Below, one piece after another: positions 59,841 through 64,000 of a stretch of 64,000 nt of DNA. This stretch comes from Pseudarthrobacter sp. NBSH8 (GTDB lineage: Bacteria > Actinomycetota > Actinomycetes > Actinomycetales > Micrococcaceae). Each line of letters opens with the position of its first letter. The stretch's first letter is position 1. The stretch spans positions 992,001 through 1,056,000 of the forward strand of contig NZ_CP043178.1 of assembly GCF_014217545.1 (NCBI RefSeq), in the 5' to 3' direction. The position numbers and the translations under genes were made by a program. The notes under the pieces are model-generated. The model was not told the DNA's origin. It saw only the letters and a list, made by a program, of their open reading frames with translations, and did not search any database.

Positions 59841-62800
59841 GCCGGGCCCGCTCGTCCCGGTACTCCTGGATGGTCATGTTCCGCAGCTGTGAATCGTCGC
59901 CGTTGGTGTTGGCCACGAAGCCTACATGGGAGACAAAGGGTTCGATCACATGGATCTTCTGCAGGGGAGTGACGATCAGCAACTGCAGCTTCATCCGCTG
60001 GAACAGCTCCAGTCCATAGCGCGCGGACTCGTCGGAGCCGCGGCCGAATGCCTCATCGATCACCACAAACCGGAAGCTGCGCCCACTGCCGGCATTCTTC
60101 CCGGCGCTCTTGCCGGACGCCAGCCCAAACTGGAATGCCAGGGCAGCCGCGAGAATCGTGTAGGCGAGCTTTTCCTTCTGGCCGCCGGACTTGCCCCCCG
60201 AATCCGTGAAGTGTTCAAATTCCTCGCCCGTCTCGGTCCACTTCTCCGAGGCGGAAAACGTGAACCAGTTCCGGACATCCGTGACCTTGGCGGTCCAGCG
60301 CTCGTCGAGGGTGGTGTAGCCGTCCCGCCCCCGGAACCGCTCGATCAGGCGCTCCACCTGCAGGTACTTCTGCTCGGAGTACTGGTCATCGTCGCCGATG
60401 GTGCCCTCCGAACAGGCCCGCAGGTCCAGGCCGAACTGCCGCACGTCCAGGTCGGTGCTGTTCTGGTGCTCCAGCTGGATGTGCCGGCCGGCGTTGTACT
60501 CAATCCCGGCCAGGGACAGGTTGATTTCGCCGATCCGGTTCACGATGTCCTGCCGGCGGCTGTCCAGGAACGCGTTGAACGCCACCACCTCGTGGATGGT
60601 GTTCTGGTTCAGGGATTCCTTGAAATGGGCTTCGAAGCGCGGGAGATCGTTGCTGACCAGCTGCTCCAGGAGTTGGCCGAACTCGCCCGCTGACTCCAGG
60701 GCGGCGTCGATCTCCGTGGTCTCGTTCTGGTATTTGTTCCGGAACTCAGCCATCAGCCGAACAGTTTTCTCGGCGGCCCGGGCGATCTGCTTGGACAGCG
60801 CGTCAATGGTGTCGGTCAGCCCGTTCCGGACGGCGCTTTCCACCGTGCCCGTGTTCTTGTAGGTGAGCGGCTTGCCGGCGAGTTCCGCGGCGGCGAGCCG
60901 GGCGACGGCGGCCAACACGCCGCCGTCGTCCGTTAACGGTGTCTCCCGCAGGACGTCGTGGCAGTCCTCGATCGCCTCGACGATGTCCTTGGCCGCGCCC
61001 TCGTTGGAGCCGATCCGGCGTTGGATATCATCAGCCCGCACCTGCAGGCGCTCCAGCTTTCCGGAGAGCTCGGTTTCCTTCGCCGTCAGCTGCCGTAGTA
61101 CGTCGCTGGTGGACTCCAGCTGGGCTTTCTCCGCTTTGAGCTCCTCGATGCGGCGTGCGGTGAGCTGCCAGCTCAGCTCGGCGAAGTCGGACACCGCCCC
61201 GATGATGCCCAACTGCTGGTTCTGCCTGCCAATGGCGCCCAGGGAATCGTTGACCCGGGACAGCTGACCGGCTAATACGCTGAGCTGACCCTGGACCTCG
61301 TCCCGTTCCGCACGGAAGCGGCTGATCTTGTCCAGGTTGTCCCAGCCCAGGACGTAATTCCGGCGGTCCGACAGTTCCTGCCGGTCATCCTTCTCATGGC
61401 GGCCGCGGCCGCCCTTAAGCTGGCCGTTGGCGGTCAGGGCCTTGGAACGGCGGCGGAAGTCCTCAAGGGTGTCGCAGCAGAAGTAGTCGAAGCGGCTGCT
61501 GAGCTCATCCAGCAGGAAATTGCGGAAAGGAGTCCCCTGCTTGATGGCAATCTTCGCCGCCAAGGTGCCCGCCTCGGCCGGCTTCGGAGCGTACGATTCG
61601 CCGATCTTCAGGTACACCAGCCGGCCGCGCAGGTTGTTGCCGTCCACCCAGCCGCTCACCGCAGCGTAGTGCTCCGAGGGCACCAGCAGCGACAGCGCAA
61701 AGCCGCGCAGGGTGCGTTCGGCGGCGCCTTCCCAGGCCGCTTCGCCATCGCGGACGCGCAGCAGCTCGCCCGCGTACGGAAGGTGGGACTCCGCGATGCC
61801 CGTCCCCTCGCACAGACGACGGCGGAGTTCCACCTGGGGCCGCGGCAGCAGGTTGGGTCGCGCCTGCAGGCTGGTCAGCTCCGCGGCGACGTCCGCGGCG
61901 CGGCCGGTGAGCACGGTACGCGTCATACTCAGCTCGGTGCGGCTGTCCTGCGCTTCGTCGGCACGGGCGGCGAGTTCTTTTTCGACGTCGGTGAGGCGGG
62001 CCCGGTTGGCGTCGAACTGCACGCGGTCCGCCGGGGCCTGGAGGCCAAGATCGGCCGCAGCTTCGGCGTACTTCTCAAAGCGGACCCGCTGCGACCGGGA
62101 CTCCTCGCCCAGCCGCGCAGCCTCGGCCTCGATGGCCGCCAGCCTGCCGCCGCCGTTGCTGCGGATATCTTCCTTGACCGCAGCCAGGTCGAGGCGGAGC
62201 TGGGTGATTTCGGTGGCCAGTTTGCCGCTGTCCTCCTGCAGCCGCAAGCCGGTGTTCCGCAGTTCCGCCTGGTGCTCGATGCTCAGCTGCAGCTTCTGGT
62301 CCGTGAACCACGGGTGCAGCTGGTCCCGCTGTTGGCGGGCGAATTCATCGTCCCGGCTCAGGGCGGCATGTTGGGCCGCGCCCTCGGTGATGGGGGTGAG
62401 CAGCCAGATCTGGTCTTTGGCACGGAGGACGGCGTCGTGGGCCTTCTTCAGGTCGTCGAAGTGGTGGATGAGGTTGCCGATCCGGGCCTCGACGTCGTCT
62501 TCCTCGAGCATGTTGGTGCGCACAAAGTTGGTGATGTTCTCCACTTGCTTCATGGACACCGTGCGGTGGAACAGCTCCATGGCCTGGTTGCCGCTGATGC
62601 CGAACTGCCGCTTGAACGCCGCCGCGTATGGCTCGAAGGTTTCATGGATGGACGCCCCGGCAGCCCGGAGCTGTTTCTTCAGCTTCGCGGGGTCCTGGCC
62701 GAAATTGCCGAAGTCTCCGGCGATGGACTGCTCGCCCTCCACCAGCGAGTAGAAGCGGTTGGGCTGGCCGGCTTCCTGGGTGGCCCAGAGGGTGATGGCC

Positions 62801-63255
62801 AGCGTGATGGATTTGCCCAGGACGGCGTTGTGGAAGACGCCGAGGACCACCGTGAGCTTACCGGTGCCGCGCAGGGCAACGGGCTTCGAGTATTCGCCGC
62901 CGGCGCTCCGGGTGCTCTTGTGGAAGCCCCGCACATAGGACATCAGGGTGCGTTCCTTCTTCTGTGCACCCGCGGCCTTGTTGTATTCGATCCTGTTGGC
63001 CGGCAGCAGCAGGGTGGTAATGGCATCCACCACTGTCGACTTCCCGGAGCCGATGTCGCCGGTGAGCAGGCTGTTGGACCCGTCAAGCCGGAAGGTGCGC
63101 ACTTCCTGATGGAAGGTGCCCCAGTTGAGCAGCTCCAGTCGGTGCAGCCGGAAGCCCGGGGGAGTACCGGCGTCGTCCGCTTTTTCGTCCAGGCTGAACA
63201 GCATCTCCTGCTGGTCCGTCCCGTCACTGACTGCTGCCGCCGTCCCGGTGGTCAT
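59833..63255 (-). CDS. jetC: Wadjet JetC, SMC-like ATPase
   Basis: This is a 1140-residue protein. ATG at 63255 overlaps the jetB stop. The Walker A GDIGSGKSTVVDAI is near residue 66. Long coiled coils (about 280-520 and 690-860) flank a hinge-like globular centre. The C-terminal head has the signature SGGKSGGQKEKLAYTI and Walker B FVVIDEAFGRG. It is a MukB/SMC-type loop extruder that senses small circular DNA. No truncation is seen. Confidence 0.95.
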   Translation of the reverse strand: MTTGTAAAVSDGTDQQEMLFSLDEKADDAGTPPGFRLHRLELLNWGTFHQEVRTFRLDGSNSLLTGDIGSGKSTVVDAITTLLLPANRIEYNKAAGAQKKERTLMSYVRGFHKSTRSAGGEYSKPVALRGTGKLTVVLGVFHNAVLGKSITLAITLWATQEAGQPNRFYSLVEGEQSIAGDFGNFGQDPAKLKKQLRAAGASIHETFEPYAAAFKRQFGISGNQAMELFHRTVSMKQVENITNFVRTNMLEEDDVEARIGNLIHHFDDLKKAHDAVLRAKDQIWLLTPITEGAAQHAALSRDDEFARQQRDQLHPWFTDQKLQLSIEHQAELRNTGLRLQEDSGKLATEITQLRLDLAAVKEDIRSNGGGRLAAIEAEAARLGEESRSQRVRFEKYAEAAADLGLQAPADRVQFDANRARLTDVEKELAARADEAQDSRTELSMTRTVLTGRAADVAAELTSLQARPNLLPRPQVELRRRLCEGTGIAESHLPYAGELLRVRDGEAAWEGAAERTLRGFALSLLVPSEHYAAVSGWVDGNNLRGRLVYLKIGESYAPKPAEAGTLAAKIAIKQGTPFRNFLLDELSSRFDYFCCDTLEDFRRRSKALTANGQLKGGRGRHEKDDRQELSDRRNYVLGWDNLDKISRFRAERDEVQGQLSVLAGQLSRVNDSLGAIGRQNQQLGIIGAVSDFAELSWQLTARRIEELKAEKAQLESTSDVLRQLTAKETELSGKLERLQVRADDIQRRIGSNEGAAKDIVEAIEDCHDVLRETPLTDDGGVLAAVARLAAAELAGKPLTYKNTGTVESAVRNGLTDTIDALSKQIARAAEKTVRLMAEFRNKYQNETTEIDAALESAGEFGQLLEQLVSNDLPRFEAHFKESLNQNTIHEVVAFNAFLDSRRQDIVNRIGEINLSLAGIEYNAGRHIQLEHQNSTDLDVRQFGLDLRACSEGTIGDDDQYSEQKYLQVERLIERFRGRDGYTTLDERWTAKVTDVRNWFTFSASEKWTETGEEFEHFTDSGGKSGGQKEKLAYTILAAALAFQFGLASGKSAGKNAGSGRSFRFVVIDEAFGRGSDESARYGLELFQRMKLQLLIVTPLQKIHVIEPFVSHVGFVANTNGDDSQLRNMTIQEYRDERARRA

Positions 63256-63869
63256 GCGCTGTCCTCTTCCTTTGTGCTGGTGCCGCTGAGCGAGGCGCGG
63301 TAGTCGGCCAGCCGCGCCTCGAATTCCTCCAGCCACTGGGCATCCACATAGGCCTTCAGGATCCGTGCTACCTCGTACGTCCCCGCCTGGCCGCGCAGTT
63401 TCCGCAGGAAGCCCAGCTCCACCACTTTCTTGATGTTGGTGCCGAGCTGGTCCAGGATCCGCGCCTCGTTGCTCGATTCGGGCAGGAAAACGGCCACCAT
63501 GTCCGCGATGTCCTGATCCGTCATGATGAGGCGCAGTTCGCTGCTGTTGGTGTCGAATTCGAGCATCCGGCCGCGGAGCAGCGCCAGGAGGAGGCTGACG
63601 TTGAAGGTGAGCGGGCGCCGGGGGATCAGCCGCGGCAGCGTGCCGTCCGGATCCTCGCGCGATTTGAGGAACGCGTATCCCTCGGATTCGTCCAGGATGA
63701 GGTCAAGGCCCAGGACGGCCACATAGTCGCGGACGTGGGAGGACAGGACCAGCAGCGACTGCCAGACCTTTTCGTCGGCCTCGGCGTACACCACGCCTTT
63801 GAAAAGCTTCGTGACGACGCCGGGAAGTTCCCCGGGCGTGTGTGTTTCCGGTGCGTCTGTGGTGGTCAT
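63252..63869 (-). CDS. jetB: Wadjet JetB, DUF4194 (kleisin-associated)
   Basis: This is a 205-residue protein with two winged-helix-like regions. FKGVVYAEADEKVWQSLLVL, LGLDLILDESEGYAFLKSRE and RLIPRRPLTFNVSLLLALLR match DUF4194, the MukE-like subunit. It bridges JetA and JetC. Four-base ATGA overlaps on both sides show tight translational coupling. Confidence 0.93.
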   Translation of the reverse strand: MTTTDAPETHTPGELPGVVTKLFKGVVYAEADEKVWQSLLVLSSHVRDYVAVLGLDLILDESEGYAFLKSREDPDGTLPRLIPRRPLTFNVSLLLALLRGRMLEFDTNSSELRLIMTDQDIADMVAVFLPESSNEARILDQLGTNIKKVVELGFLRKLRGQAGTYEVARILKAYVDAQWLEEFEARLADYRASLSGTSTKEEDSA

Positions 63870-64000
63870 GCGGGCCTCACGAAGATGATCTGTTCGACGG
63901 TGGCTTCCCGGATGCTGCCGTCCGGGAGCTGCCAGGACAACTGCTGTGACTCGTCCGGGTTGATGGAGGCCCAGTCCGATTCGGTGGCCAACTGGTAGTA
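63866..64000 (-). CDS. jetA: Wadjet JetA, DUF3375 (C-terminal end only)
   Basis: The last 44 codons of the gene, reading YYQLATESDWASINPDESQQ, then VEQIIFVRPA and a TGA overlapping the jetB ATG. DUF3375 proteins (MukF-like kleisin) end in this way, and position as first operon gene fits JetA. The rest lies beyond the window. Confidence 0.85.
   Translation of the reverse strand, partial: YYQLATESDWASINPDESQQLSWQLPDGSIREATVEQIIFVRPA

Noticed and set aside
61396..63303. A 635-codon plus-strand frame
   Set aside because: Antisense shadow of jetC. It has no ribosome site or recognisable motif.

Overview
The window looks like chromosomal DNA of a high-GC Gram-positive actinomycete, most likely Arthrobacter or Pseudarthrobacter (Micrococcaceae). 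This is inferred from base composition, frequent GTG starts, ATGA gene overlaps and families such as DUF305, DUF3105, F510_1955, DUF6153 and DUF4383. No rRNA or tRNA gene was seen, so the genus is not proven.

Region 1 (1-9.2 kb) is a decayed accessory zone. A cut-off lipase, two small secreted or membrane proteins and an FHA protein sit among broken genes. These are a polyketide-cyclase-like SRPBCC gene, an Asp/Glu-racemase-like gene, a BRCT remnant and three separate pieces of phoD, whose intact copy lies at 35.0-36.6 kb. A GNAT/DUF1778 toxin-antitoxin pair, an orphan HicB-like protein and two immunity-like proteins (NTF2 fold, DUF4241) are embedded here.

Region 2 (9.2-21.4 kb) holds mixed genes: a GIY-YIG-like protein, a DUF808 membrane protein, a first hipBA pair with palindromic operators, a butanediol-dehydrogenase-type enzyme, a cytosine/guanine-deaminase-like enzyme, a sodium:alanine symporter, a NERD protein, TetR regulators, a small CBU_0592-type membrane protein and a Nudix hydrolase.

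Region 3 (20.2-33.8 kb) is the most coherent unit. A TetR gene faces a tightly overlapped ten-gene operon. It encodes a peptide-type ABC importer, a dienoyl-CoA-reductase-like SDR, an ADP-forming acyl-CoA synthetase, an acyl-CoA dehydrogenase, an enoyl-CoA hydratase, a 3-hydroxyacyl-CoA dehydrogenase and an alpha/beta hydrolase. The layout implies import, CoA activation and beta-oxidation of an unidentified acid; no thiolase is present.

Region 4 (33.8-43.4 kb) has intact phoD behind a probable PHO box. It also has a module of an APC permease, two cupins and a trimethylamine-monooxygenase-like flavoprotein, followed by a broken TetR gene, a DeoR fragment and two small enzymes or binding proteins.

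Region 5 (43.4-58.5 kb) contains a secreted protein, a second hipBA pair with two perfect operators, and a DeoR regulator beside a single open frame joining an acid-sugar kinase (DUF1537) to a PdxA-type dehydrogenase. Then comes a cell-envelope/copper-associated cluster: DUF3105, a multicopper-oxidase remnant, an F510_1955 lipoprotein, DUF305, DUF6153, DUF4383, a Tat-exported multicopper oxidase and a SHOCT protein. A GGDEF protein and a Pr6Pr-type membrane protein follow.

Region 6 (58.5-64 kb) is a Wadjet anti-plasmid operon, jetABCD, on the minus strand. jetA runs off the window end.

A recurring theme is short fragments of genes whose full-length relatives lie elsewhere in the same window (phoD, GGDEF, deoR, and less certainly multicopper oxidase). 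Another is a dispersed 20-25 base palindrome-derived repeat lying at gene 3' ends.
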